This document shows, in pieces, positions 9,564-18,451 of a stretch of DNA of 64,000 bases. The first letter of the stretch is position 1, and each line of letters opens with the position of its first letter. The notes below the pieces were generated by a model, which ran no database searches, had not been told where the DNA came from, and was given only the letters and a program-made list of their open reading frames with translations. Source of the DNA: Oleispirillum sp963678075. GTDB lineage: Bacteria; Pseudomonadota; Alphaproteobacteria; Rhodospirillales; Rhodospirillaceae. The DNA is taken from assembly GCA_963678075.2 (NCBI GenBank), contig CAXXPK010000001.1, positions 1 through 64,000 of the forward strand, written 5' to 3'. Both the position numbers and the translations under genes were made by a program.

Positions 9564-10286
9564 ATGAAAACCCTCGATTCCCTCAAGGTTCAGCTTTTCG
9601 TCGATACCGCCAATTACGACAGCATCCTCAAGTTCTCCAAGAGTCCGTTGATCAAGGGTTTCACCACTAATCCCAGCCTGATGCGCAAGGCGGGGGCCGC
9701 CGATTACGAGGAGTATGCCCGCAAGATTCTGGCGACGGTGCCGAATCACGAAGTCGCGGTCGAGGTGATTTCCGACGATCTCGACGAGATGGAGGTGCAG
9801 GCCAGGGCGATCGCCACCTGGGGCAAGAACGTCAACGTCAAGATTCCGGTGACCAACACCAAGGGCGAATTCACCGGCCCGATCGTCCGGCGTCTGTCGG
9901 CGGGCGGGATCGTCGTCAACGTCACCGTCGCCTTCACCCTGGAACAGGTGCGGACGATCGTTCCCTGCCTGTCCGACGAAACGCCGTCGATCGTTTCGGT
10001 GTTCGCCGGTCGGGTCGCCGACACCGGCGTCGATCCGCTGCCGCTGATGACCGAATCCGTGCGTCTGCTGGCCGCCAAGCCGCAGGCGCGATTGATTTGG
10101 GCCAGCCCGCGCGAATTGCTGAACATCATCCAGGCAGACGACATCGGCTGCCACATCATCACGGTGTCGCCGGACGTTCTGGACAAGCTGGCGCTGGTCG
10201 GCAAGGATCTGACCGCCTATTCGCTGGAGGGGGTTCAGGCCTTTTTCCGCGATATCCGGGCCGCCGGTTTCCAGATTCGCCTTTAG
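9564..10286 (+). CDS. Transaldolase family protein
   Basis: A small (240-residue) transaldolase of the TalC/MipB type, a TIM-barrel class I aldolase that would move a dihydroxyacetone unit between sugar phosphates in the non-oxidative pentose phosphate pathway; fructose-6-phosphate aldolase activity is the alternative. FVDTANYDSI and KGFTTNPSLM are the family N-terminal motifs, and the Schiff-base lysine is the Lys of VNVKIPVTN. DDIGCHIITVSPDVLDKL near the C-terminus is also typical. The reading frame is complete. Its TAG stop overlaps the stop of the convergent LysR gene by three bases. Confidence 0.85.
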   Translation: MKTLDSLKVQLFVDTANYDSILKFSKSPLIKGFTTNPSLMRKAGAADYEEYARKILATVPNHEVAVEVISDDLDEMEVQARAIATWGKNVNVKIPVTNTKGEFTGPIVRRLSAGGIVVNVTVAFTLEQVRTIVPCLSDETPSIVSVFAGRVADTGVDPLPLMTESVRLLAAKPQARLIWASPRELLNIIQADDIGCHIITVSPDVLDKLALVGKDLTAYSLEGVQAFFRDIRAAGFQIRL

Positions 10287-11195
10287 ATATTCTTCGCCGA
10301 TGCGCCGGGGACCCAACCCTGGCAGAAATCCAGAAAGTGGCGCAAAAGCGGGCTTTGGTACTTACCCGGAGCCATCACCAGGTCCAGGCTGCGCGGGTGC
10401 GTCACATCCAAGGCGGTGAGGGAAACCCGCCCGGTCGCCAGGGCGTCCGCGACCGCGAATTCGGATAGGAACCCAAGCCCAAGCCCGGCGGCCACGGCAT
10501 TGACGATCGCTTCGTTGCCGCCGAATTCCAGGCCCAGCCGCCAGGACGACAGAAGCGGCTCCAAACGCAGGGAAAATTGTTCCCGCGTGCCGGATGTCGG
10601 TTCGCGCAGGATCCAGGTTTGCCCGGCCAGAGCGGGAACCGAGCGGAGGGTTCCGTCCGCCAACGGATGTCCCGGCGCGGCAATCACCACCAGGCGGTCG
10701 TGCCACAACGGCGTCACCTCGAGCGAGGCGCCATGGGTGCTGCCCTCGACAAAGGAGGCGTCGAGGTCGAAGCCCTCGATCATTCGGCAAAGCCGGGCGG
10801 TGTTGGCGATCATCACCTCCGGCCGCAGCATTTCAACGCGCGCCATGAAGGCGCTCAGCAGCGGCGGCAACAGGTGGTTGCCGATGGTCACGCTGGCTCC
10901 GATGCGCAGGCGTCCCCCCAGGGTGTTGCCCTTGAACAGTCGCTCCACCGTCGCCAACCGTTGCAGCATGTCGTCGGCCAGGGGGCGCAGTTGCGCGCCG
11001 CAATCGTTCAGGATCAGGCGGTTGTTGTTGCGATCGAACAGTGGACAGCCCAGTTGGCTCTTCAGCTCGCGCAGGGTGACGGAAACCGCCGCCTTGGTGA
11101 CGAACAGCGTGGCGGCGGCGCGCGTCAGCGAACCGTTGCCGCGCCACCGCATCGAAAACCCGCAGCTGCTTGAATGTGATCGCCGAAATGTTCAT
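10283..11195 (-). pseudogene. LysR-family transcriptional regulator, frameshifted near the N-terminus
   Basis: LysR regulators have an N-terminal winged HTH and a C-terminal effector domain. The ATG at 11195 gives MNISAITFKQLRVFDAVA, the classic start of the HTH. Near 11135-11150 the frame changes, and the rest of the HTH (SLTRAAATLFVTKAAVSVTLRELKSQLG) and the complete effector domain run in another frame to a stop at 10283. Total is about 303 codons, normal for the family. It is divergent from the TDT-family transporter gene at 11294, with about 100 bases between, so regulating that transporter is the natural inference. A downstream start at 11152 would lack the first DNA-binding helix. Confidence 0.75.
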
Positions 11196-11293
11196 TTATT
11201 CTGAACATAGCGTTGATGATGTTTGGTTTCTAATTTCCAACCGCAGCGCATTAGGGTTCCCCGATCAACCACCCGTTGCAGAAGAGCCCCATC

Positions 11294-12550
11294 ATGTTGT
11301 CGAAAACGAACCTGAATGCTTTTCCCACCGCCGCCGGCGGACGGGCGCTTGGTATCGCCAGTCTTGCCGTGTCGTGGGAAGTCCAGGCCCCGATGGGCGG
11401 CGCCATCCAGACCGGCGGCGCGCTTTTGGCCGCCGTGATTGCCGTCATGCTGGTCCTGAAGTTCATGGCGAATCCGCGCACCCTGTTCGTGGAACTGGCG
11501 CACCCGGTGGTCGGGTCGGTGATTCCCACCCTGGCGATGGCGACGATGGTGATTTCGGCCAGTCTGGGCAAGGCGTTGCCGCTCGCCGCCTCCGGTTTGT
11601 GGCTGGCCGCGGTGGCAGCCCATGTCGGCTTTCTGGTGGCGTTCGCGGTGCATCGCGGTCGCGATCCGCACCTGACCCACATGGTCCCCAGTTGGTTCGT
11701 GCCGCCGATCGGCCCGGTGGTCGCGGTGCTGACCGTGCCGTCCCCGGCCTTTCACGGCATTGCCTGGGGGCTTTTGTGGTTCGGCATCCTGTCGTACGCG
11801 GGGATGTTGCCCCTGATGCTGCATCGCCTGATCTTCCGCGATATGGTTCCCATCGCCGCGAAGCCGACCATCGCGATTTTGGCGGCGGCGCCGAATTTGT
11901 GCCTAGCTGGATACTTGACCTTTCAAGCCGCGCCCGATCCGACCCTGGTGTTGATACTGCTGGGCCTGGGGACGGTGATGGCGGTGGTGGTCTATCTGGC
12001 GTTCTGGGAGCTGCTGCGCCTGCCGTTTTCCCCGGCCTATGCCGCGTTCACCTTTCCCGTGGTGATCGCCGCCACCGCCACCTTCAAGGCGGCGACGTTC
12101 CTGGAGACCTCGGGGGTTTCCGTCGATACGGTGACGGCGCTGCGGCAGTGGGGCGGCATCGAGTTTATGATCGCCACCGCCGTGGTCTTCTATGTCGCGT
12201 TGCGGTATGCGGGGTATTACGGGCCTTGGCGCCGTCGCGTCGAGGCCCAGGCCCAGGACTCATTAAGGTTCAATCCAGAAGAGGAGGAGTACCGCGATGA
12301 TGACGGCGGCAAAGAAGATATCCGTACATCGGTCATATCGGGTGTGGATATGCCGCCAATCCTTGAGGCGAGCGAAGAGGTTCTCGATCCTATGACGCTG
12401 GCGATAGAGGGTTTTGTCGTAAGCGTACTGGGTTTTGCGATGACGCATTGGCGGGATGCATGTAGCGATCCCTCGCTGTGTCAAAGCCTCTCGAAGGGGA
12501 TCACCGTCATAGCCCTTGTCGGCGATCAGGACGTTGGCCTTGGGAAATAG
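11294..12550 (+). CDS. TDT/TehA-SLAC1 family transporter, C-terminus replaced by IS-A1
   Basis: Integral membrane protein of the tellurite-resistance/dicarboxylate transporter family, with about ten hydrophobic segments. MLSKTNLNAFPTAAGGRAL at the start and LWFGILSYAGMLPLMLHR are typical; the ATG at 11294 is preferred to 11276 by alignment. Native codons run to residue 319 (RRRVEAQ), where IS-A1 begins at 12251. The frame stays open into the element and ends at 12550, so about 100 foreign residues are appended. Because the break lies after the last membrane segment the transporter may still fold. Divergent from the LysR gene. Substrate cannot be read from sequence. Confidence 0.7.
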   Translation: MLSKTNLNAFPTAAGGRALGIASLAVSWEVQAPMGGAIQTGGALLAAVIAVMLVLKFMANPRTLFVELAHPVVGSVIPTLAMATMVISASLGKALPLAASGLWLAAVAAHVGFLVAFAVHRGRDPHLTHMVPSWFVPPIGPVVAVLTVPSPAFHGIAWGLLWFGILSYAGMLPLMLHRLIFRDMVPIAAKPTIAILAAAPNLCLAGYLTFQAAPDPTLVLILLGLGTVMAVVVYLAFWELLRLPFSPAYAAFTFPVVIAATATFKAATFLETSGVSVDTVTALRQWGGIEFMIATAVVFYVALRYAGYYGPWRRRVEAQAQDSLRFNPEEEEYRDDDGGKEDIRTSVISGVDMPPILEASEEVLDPMTLAIEGFVVSVLGFAMTHWRDACSDPSLCQSLSKGITVIALVGDQDVGLGK

Positions 12551-12586
12551 GTCGAGCAACAGCATCGCGCCTTTGTAATCGCTCAT
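12263..12586 (-). CDS. IS-A1 transposase orfB
   Basis: C-terminal half of the IS5-family transposase, 107 residues from ATG 12586, with the second catalytic Asp (LIADKGYDGDP) and the glutamate signature YRQRHRIENLFARLK. In the working enzyme it is reached from orfA by a -1 frameshift that adds GGLNSKLHAVCDGQGRPL ahead of this ATG. Confidence 0.85.
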   Translation of the reverse strand: MSDYKGAMLLLDLFPKANVLIADKGYDGDPLREALTQRGIATCIPPMRHRKTQYAYDKTLYRQRHRIENLFARLKDWRHIHTRYDRCTDIFFAAVIIAVLLLFWIEP

Positions 12587-12654
12587 TTGCCCCTCGCTGA
12601 GCAGCAGGATGAGGGGCCTTCCTTGTCCGTCGCAAACCGCATGAAGCTTGGAGT

Positions 12655-13023
12655 TCAGCCCGCCTTTTGTGCGTCCGATACATCGGGGAAGAGCCCCTTT
12701 TTATGGAGGCTCGCGGCGGTCCGATGAGCTTTCAGGTGGGTTGCATCGATCATCAACCGGTCTGGAGGGCCAGCCTCTCCCGTCAAGGTCGCGAAGATCC
12801 GGCTGAACACCCCAAGTCGGCTCCAGCGAACGAAACGATTATAGAGGGTTTTGTGGGGGCCATAGACGGGTGGTGCATCTCGCCACCGTAAGCCGTTGCG
12901 GATCACATGAACGATGCCGCTGATCATTCGCCGATCATCAACCCGCGGCACGCCATGCGATAGCGGGAAATGCGGCTCGATCTTCGCCAGCTGCCTCTCT
13001 GACAACCAAAACAGATCACTCAT
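12655..13023 (-). CDS. IS-A1 transposase orfA
   Basis: N-terminal half of the transposase, 122 residues from ATG 13023. It holds the DUF4096-like N-domain (LFWLSERQLAKIEPHFPL) and the first catalytic Asp in MIDATHLKAH. It ends DAQKAG at the slip site CAAAAGG. Confidence 0.85.
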   Translation of the reverse strand: MSDLFWLSERQLAKIEPHFPLSHGVPRVDDRRMISGIVHVIRNGLRWRDAPPVYGPHKTLYNRFVRWSRLGVFSRIFATLTGEAGPPDRLMIDATHLKAHRTAASLHKKGLFPDVSDAQKAG

Positions 13024-13094
13024 GGATGGGGTCCTCCCTCCCATGAGTGAATCAGCCGCCGATCTGCCTGACAATAATTTAATGGGTCCTGAAC

Positions 13095-13895
13095 CTAGAC
13101 CTCGATCACCTGGACGGTGTTGCCTTCCTGTCCGAAAAGGGCGGCGCAGACCTTGCCGCCCCGTCCGGCGCCGCCGTCCAGGGTTACCGCGAAGCGACCG
13201 AAGCGCACCCCCGGCGCGCCGTGGGTGGCGCCGCGTATGGCGAGGCGGTAACCCGTCGCTTCCGGCTTCAGAGTGTCGAAATCGGCGCCGCCCCACCAGA
13301 AGGAATCCAGTTGCTTGTCCAGGCTGGTGCCGCGGTTGAATCCGGCGTTGACCACCAGCATCGAGCCGTCGCCCACCACCGCCGCGTGGAGCAGGCGGGC
13401 CATAAAGGGGCGGTGTCCGTCGTGGCCGTCGATGACGTCGGCGGAGTGCTCGGTCCAACGGGACAGGGCGGTGCGGCCATCGCGGGCGGAGTCGATCGCC
13501 GTTTCCGCGTTGAGGCCATAGGAATCAAGACTGGCCCGCAGGCCGCGGGACAGCATCCATTCCAGCACGTTGGTCGGGCCCGGCGCGAAATGCAGTTGCA
13601 ACAGCTTGCGCCACATTTCTTCCTGCGCGCCACGCAGAATCACGATGTCGTCGGGAAGGGCATCGAACCGCGCCATCACGGCGCGCCGGAACAGCAGCAA
13701 CTCGTCCAAGGCGCCGACCACGTTGGGGCCGTATCCCATCAGGTCGCCGGTATAGACCAGCCGGTCGCCGGGGCGGAACTGACGCGAGATCTGGTCATGT
13801 ACCTGACGCAGGCGATCCGCTTCGCCATGAACCGCGCCGACCACCCAGGTTCGTCCGGGTCCGGCAAATGTACGCCATACCTCCGCCTGCCCCAT
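13095..13895 (-). CDS. Metallophosphatase-fold protein with degenerate catalytic motifs
   Basis: About 266 residues from ATG 13895, with GGAG ahead of it. The order of motifs follows the serine/threonine-phosphatase-like metallophosphoesterases, but each is altered: GAVHGE where GDxHG is expected, GDLMGYGP for GDxxDRG, and RGAQEEM for RGNHE. Several metal-ligand positions (first Asp, motif-II Asp, Asn and His) are therefore substituted, and activity is doubtful. C-terminal features include VVNAGFNRGTSL and GATHGAPGVRFGRFAVTLDGG, the latter retaining an ATHG that could be the last metal histidine. The stop TAG is part of the CTAG at 13095-13098 that flanks IS-A1, so the insertion left the protein intact. 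Confidence 0.6.
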   Translation of the reverse strand: MGQAEVWRTFAGPGRTWVVGAVHGEADRLRQVHDQISRQFRPGDRLVYTGDLMGYGPNVVGALDELLLFRRAVMARFDALPDDIVILRGAQEEMWRKLLQLHFAPGPTNVLEWMLSRGLRASLDSYGLNAETAIDSARDGRTALSRWTEHSADVIDGHDGHRPFMARLLHAAVVGDGSMLVVNAGFNRGTSLDKQLDSFWWGGADFDTLKPEATGYRLAIRGATHGAPGVRFGRFAVTLDGGAGRGGKVCAALFGQEGNTVQVIEV

Positions 13896-13934
13896 CCGTT
13901 CCTCTCCATGCCTCTCTCCCTTGATTCTACACCG

Positions 13935-13973
13935 CAAAAACCCCCGCGACAACGCATGTCGCGGGGGTTTTTG
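13935..13973 (-). terminator. Terminator downstream of carD
   Basis: Strong hairpin: CAAAAACCCCCGCGACA, loop ACGCA, then the complementary arm ending in a run of T. It reads as an intrinsic terminator in both directions, and lies just after the carD stop at 13997 on the minus strand. Confidence 0.8.
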
Positions 13974-13996
13974 GTAAACCGTGGAAAAGAGACGAA

Positions 13997-14491
13997 TCAC
14001 GCCGCTTCGAGAAGGGTCTCCAGGCGGCGGGTCGCTTCCTCGTGGTCGATCTTTTCGACCGCCGCGACTTCGTGCGCCAAGCGTTCCAAGGCCTGCTCGT
14101 AGATCTGGCGCTCGCTGTAGGACTGTTCGGCGTTACGGGCGTTGCGATGCAGGTCGCGCACCACCTCGGCGATCGATACCGGGTCGCCGGAGTTGATCTT
14201 CGCCTCGTATTCCTGGGCGCGGCGGGACCACATGGCGCGGCGCACCGTGGCGCGACCACGAAGAGTGGTCAGCGCGGTTTGCATGATCTTGCGGCTGGAC
14301 AGCTTGCGCAGGCCGGATTGCTGTGCCTTGGTCACCGGAACCTTCAGCGTCATGCGATCCTGTTCGAACGCGATGACGATCAGTTCCAGATCCATGCCGC
14401 CGATTTTTTGGATTTCCACCGCCAGAACACTGCCAACCCCGTGGGTCGGATACACCACGTGATCACCGACCTTGAACTGCTCCTTGATCAT
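13997..14491 (-). CDS. carD: CarD-family RNA-polymerase-binding regulator
   Basis: CarD/CdnL proteins bind the RNA polymerase beta subunit through an N-terminal Tudor-like domain and stabilise open promoter complexes, notably at rRNA genes. The 164-residue product begins MIKEQFKVGDHVVYPTHGVG, the family hallmark. The helical C-terminal domain includes RRAQEYEAKINSGDPVSIAE and the conserved WSRRAQEYE segment. The start at 14491 is set by homology; upstream in-frame codons have none. It is followed by a strong terminator. Position beside ferredoxin, S4 and helicase genes is the usual alphaproteobacterial order. Intact. Confidence 0.92.
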   Translation of the reverse strand: MIKEQFKVGDHVVYPTHGVGSVLAVEIQKIGGMDLELIVIAFEQDRMTLKVPVTKAQQSGLRKLSSRKIMQTALTTLRGRATVRRAMWSRRAQEYEAKINSGDPVSIAEVVRDLHRNARNAEQSYSERQIYEQALERLAHEVAAVEKIDHEEATRRLETLLEAA

Positions 14492-14861
14492 TTGTCGCTC
14501 TCTCTTTCCGCCTGTCGGGGCGGGCGGTCTTTTGACAAATCGTCCGCGCCCGTGATACCCAAACGACGACGGCGCTATGCCCGGCACCGCATCGTCTTCC
14601 GACGCGAACGACCCTGCACACGATCAGAAGCGATCCAACCGTGACGCCCGGTTGCAACGGGCCATGTCGTTTTTGTCAGTATCAAAAAATTCGCGCCGGG
14701 ACTTCGCGCGTCAACCGCAGAGGAAGTCATCGCGACGCAGCCGGAACTGTATATCACAATAGGCGCGCGAAAACCACCGGAAAACCCGGGTTTCACGCGC
14801 TGTTGCGGGAGTGCGACAGTTTTAGGACGTTACGCCCGGGAATGAGGGCGACGAGGAAGGA
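14492..14861. other. Intergenic region upstream of carD
   Basis: About 370 bases with no gene I can support. It presumably carries the carD promoter. Given that fdxA downstream has lost its 5-prime half and the S4 gene is reduced, nearby sequence may include deletion scars, but none can be delimited from this window alone. Confidence 0.35.
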
Positions 14862-15161
14862 TCAGCGGGGGGCGGGGTTCGGACTGAGCAGCGGAGCCTT
14901 GTCGGGCTTGCCCTTCCAGTCTTCGGCATCGGCGGGTGGGGTTCCCTTGGCGGTGATGTTCGGCCACTTGTCCGCGCACTCGCGGTTGATGTCCAGCCAC
15001 TTCGCGGCGGCTTCCTCGCTGTCGGGGAAGATCGCCTCGGCGGGGCATTCCGGTTCGCAGACGCCGCAGTCGATGCATTCGGCGGGATTGATCACTAGGA
15101 AATTTTCGCCCTCGTAGAAGCAATCCACCTTGATCGATCGCCTTGGTCTCCCGCTATCCAC
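14862..15161 (-). pseudogene. fdxA: 7Fe-type ferredoxin missing its N-terminal cluster half
   Basis: FdxA ferredoxins carry a [3Fe-4S] and a [4Fe-4S] cluster and usually start MTYVVTxxCIKCKYTDCVEVCP. Here homology begins abruptly at VDCFYEGENFLVINPAECID; the preceding ten residues (MDSGRPRRSI) are unrelated. Only the second cluster motif, CIDCGVCEPECP, remains, with the C-terminal tail (PDSEEAAAKWLDINRE and on). The first three or four cluster cysteines are gone, so the protein cannot hold both clusters. The deletion also removed whatever separated fdxA from the S4 gene. Upstream ATG at 15161 may still permit translation. Confidence 0.75.
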
Positions 15162-15169
15162 CTGATCTC

Positions 15170-15339
15170 ACTAAAGAATATCGGGCATCCGAGGGGCTGG
15201 AAAGTCCCTCGGGCGGCGACCGGTCGGTGATCGGCGGAATTCAGCCGAATCGGCGGCGGCGACTCGGCGAACAAGGGGCAAGCCTCCGCCGCCGGACCGC
15301 GCGAACCACAGCCAACCGTCGAGGCGCGGCGTCGTCCAT
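15170..15339 (-). pseudogene. Remnant of S4-domain RNA-binding protein (Hsp15-like)
   Basis: In related genomes a small S4 protein lies between the helicase and the ferredoxin. Here an ATG overlaps the helicase stop (TAATG, 15341-15337), and one base-shifted frame reads RLDGWLWFARSG, close to the S4 motif RLDKWLWFARF, then LVRRVAA. The remaining sequence cannot be followed as one frame and ends near fdxA. It is a heavily deleted or shifted remnant; identity rests on a short motif plus position. Confidence 0.45.
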
Positions 15340-18296
15340 TACGCGTCCGGGGTGGTCTTGCCCCAGTTCTTGAGCGCCGCGAACGGCGAATCGGGGTCGA
15401 TTTCTGTCCGGCGGACCGGCTTGGCGGCGACGCGGGTTTCGGGACGCGGCCCACGATCGGGACGGGAGCCTCGATCCGGCCGTCCTTCGGGACGTGGTCC
15501 ACGGTCGGGGCGGGGGCCACGATCATGGCGTGGGGCATCCCCGCCCTCGGCGCGTTTCGGGCGATCCGTCCGCTCGGAGCGCGGCGTAGCGCCTTCGGCG
15601 CCCGGTTGCGCCTCGGTCTGCGGCGGACGCTTGTGGCCCGAGAAGTGGCGCTTCGGGTTCTTCTTCGGCTGCACCGCCATGCCTTCGCGGGCGTCGGTGA
15701 CGCGATAGCCCAGGGTGCGCAGGATTTCCATGGTATCGTCCGCGCCCACCCCCAGCAGCGACATCAGGGCCGGCGGCAGAATTTTCGCTCTCTGCGGCGC
15801 GGCGGGCTTTTCCGGCTCTTCGGGGTCGGCCTTCGGCGCGGTCGCGGCTTCCGGTGCGGCGGTCGCGGTTTCCGCCTCGACCGGAGTTTCGGGTGTTGCT
15901 TCCGCCTCGACCGGGGTTTCCGACGCGGCTTCGGCGGGGCCCTCCGGCACGGCGGCGGCATCCGCTTTCGGCGGCGCCGTTTCGACGCGGGTGGTCAGCG
16001 CCTCGTCGCGCAGGAAGCGCCGGACCTCGGCGGCAAAGCGCTCCAGCATATCGACGCGGGCGGCGCGGCGGTTGAACACGCGATAGCCCTGCAACTCCAC
16101 CCACTCGGCGGCGACGCCCTCGGCCAGCGGGAACGACACCTGACCCGGGGTCAGCGGCGAGTTCTGGGCGACGAAGTCGGCGACATTTTCGACCTTGCGG
16201 TCGATCGCGGTCAGGATCAGCAGCAGGCGCTGCGCGGCGGGTTTCAGCATGTCGGGCAGGTAGACGGTTTCGACGCCGAAGCGCACCCCCAGCTTGCCCA
16301 TCGCCTTGCGATCGTCGTTGGTGATGTGCGCCAGGTCCTGCGCCATCGCGGCGCGCCGCACCGTGCCGCCGGCGTCGATCAGGCGGAAGGCCAGACCGCG
16401 CGGCAAACCGGACAGGTCGGCGTCAACCAGCGACATCAGGGGGCGCAACACGCTGCGCATTTGGGTTTCCAGCCAACCCTGGGCGCGGGTCCGCACCAGT
16501 TCGGCAAGCGCGTCGTCCAGAAGATCGTTGTCCAGGGGCTCGACCCTTGGCTTCAGGCGTTCCGCCCCCGCCAGGACCCGCGCCACCACGGCGCCATGCC
16601 AGGTGATTTTCCCCGCCGTGGTGAGCGAGAAGGTGGTGTTGGGCGCCACCGACAAGGCCTGTGCGCGGGTTGCGACTTCGCCCTTCAATGCCTGCGAGGC
16701 GGCGATCGCGACGACCTTCTCGGCCTGATCCGAGGCTCCATCCAAATCGGCGATGAAACCCAGCCCTTCGAGACAACCCACGCGGTGGCCTTCGATGTGA
16801 ACGTCCCCGTTCGGCATGACGGTTGCTTCCAACGTACTTTGCCCCTTCAAACGGCTTAACAGGATGGCGGTGCGGCGATCCACGAATTTTTGTGTCAGAC
16901 GGTCATGTAGCGCATCCGATAGGCGGTCTTCAATCCGTCTTGTGCGTTCTCGCCAATGATTCGTGTCTAAAACCCATCCAGCGTGGTTGGCGACGGTGGT
17001 CCAGACCCGGATTTGCGCGATTCTTTGCGACAGGTGCACGATGTCGCCGTCGGTCCGATCGATGCGCCCCAGGTGACAGTCCAGGAAACTATCGGGCATC
17101 ACGCCAGCGTCGTCGGTCAAATAGAGAAACAGCCTTTGCAGCAGGCGGGAGTGTGGTTCCGGCAAGATTTTTTGAAAATCCGGGATTTGACAGATGTCCC
17201 ACAGTAGGCGGACGCGGTCGGGATGATGGGCGCGCGCCATGACCGACGGGCTTCGCGTCAGGGTTTCCAGCGCGACGATGTCGTCGGCCTGCCGCGCCCG
17301 CAGATAATCCGCTCCCGGCGGCGGCAGCAACAGACTTTTCAAAAGGGACTCGGGCGACTGGAAACGCAGGTTCCGATTGCGCCAGAACAGGGCCTTGATC
17401 GCGCGGAAGTCGTGGGACTCGACGCGTTCCACGGTTTCCGCGTCGAAGCTCTGGGCGTCCGCCGTGGTGCCGAAGCTGCCGTCGTTCATGTGTCGCCCGG
17501 CGCGGCCCGCGATCTGGCCGATTTCCGCCGCCGACAGGTGGCGGGGTCCGGCACCGTCGTACTTCACGGTTTGGGCGAAGGCGACATGGTCGATGTCCAT
17601 GTTCAGGCCCATGCCGATGGCGTCGGTAGCGACCAGGAAATTGAACTCTCCCGATTGGTACATCTCGACCTGGGCGTTGCGGGTGCGCGGCTAAAGCGCC
17701 CCCAGTACCACCGCCGCCCCGCCCCGGTGGCGCCGCACCATGTCGGCGATGGCGTAAACGTCGGCGGCGGAAAACGCGACGACCGCCGAACGTCGCGGCA
17801 GGCGGGCCAGCTTTTTCGGGCCGATGAAGGACAGACGCGACATTCGCGGGCGGGTCTGCACCTCGACTCCCGGAATCAGGCGGGAGATTACGCCGCGCAT
17901 GGTGTCCGACCCCAGGAACAGGGTTTCCGAGCGGCCGCGCGCATGCAGCAGGCGGTCGGTGAAGACGTGGCCGCGTTCCGCGTCGGCGCACATCTGGATC
18001 TCATCGATTGCCAGGAAATCCACCACCCGGTCCAGGGGCATCGCCTCGACCGTGCAGATGAAGTAGCGCGGGTTGGGCGGGATGATCTTTTCCTCGCCGG
18101 TGACCAGGGCGACCAGGGCGGCGCCCCGGATCCGCGCCACGCGGTCATAATTTTCCCGCGCCAGCAGGCGCAGGGGGAAGCCGATCATGCCGGAGGCATG
18201 TGCCACCAGCCGTTCGATGGCGTGGTGGGTCTTGCCGGTGTTGGTGGGGCCGAGGATCGCGGCAATCCGCAGCCGGTGGGAATCGAAGCCAGCCAT
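15339..18296 (-). pseudogene. SUV3-like DEAD/H helicase with in-frame amber codon
   Basis: A large superfamily-2 RNA helicase of the mitochondrial SUV3/MgpS type. From ATG 18296 the N-terminal RecA domain has Walker A GPTNTGKTHHAIERL and the Walker B box AIDEIQMCAD. At 17691-17693 a TAG interrupts VVLGAL-stop-PRTRNAQVEMYQSG, where relatives continue without interruption (one base from TCG Ser or TGG Trp). The second RecA domain then follows (VATDAIGMGLNMDIDHV, then QIAGRAGRH), with a long C-terminal region and a low-complexity basic tail rich in RPDRGPRPE repeats. About 985 codons in all. Without suppression only a 201-residue N-terminal fragment would be made; internal reinitiation at 17663 would lack Walker A. 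Confidence 0.85.
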
Positions 18297-18451
18297 GAGG
18301 GGCGAGACTGCGGGCTTGATCCGCCCTTGTCCAGAGCATATTCCGCCGAGAGGCAATCGCGCCGCCGTCGGCGGGGCATTGACAGGCCGTGTTTCACGTC
18401 CTTACATGCCTTGACGAGATTTTTCACGACATACCGGAGTTCAATCACGCC

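Larger units (their letters stand above)
12251..13094 (-). mobile_element. IS-A1: IS5-family (IS427-like) insertion sequence, complete
   Basis: First of seven copies of an 844-bp element. Ends are imperfect inverted repeats: GCCCAGGACTCATTAA at the left, and the right end read inward GTTCAGGACCCATTAA. Flanks are CCAG on the left and CTAG on the right. It carries overlapping orfA and orfB that must be joined by a -1 frameshift at an AAAAGG slip site to give one DDE transposase. The first Asp is in MIDATHLKAH, the second in LIADKGYD, and the Y-2-R-3-E-6-K signature is YRQRHRIENLFARLK. The right flank CTAG contains the stop codon of the neighbouring phosphatase-like gene. Confidence 0.9.

Noticed and set aside
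15780..15960. Repetitive GC-rich stretch that could look like a small tandem array
   Set aside because: It encodes the low-complexity Ala/Glu/Pro linker of the helicase C-terminus (repeats of ETPVEAE); spacing and sequence vary and there are no unique spacers, so it is not a CRISPR array.
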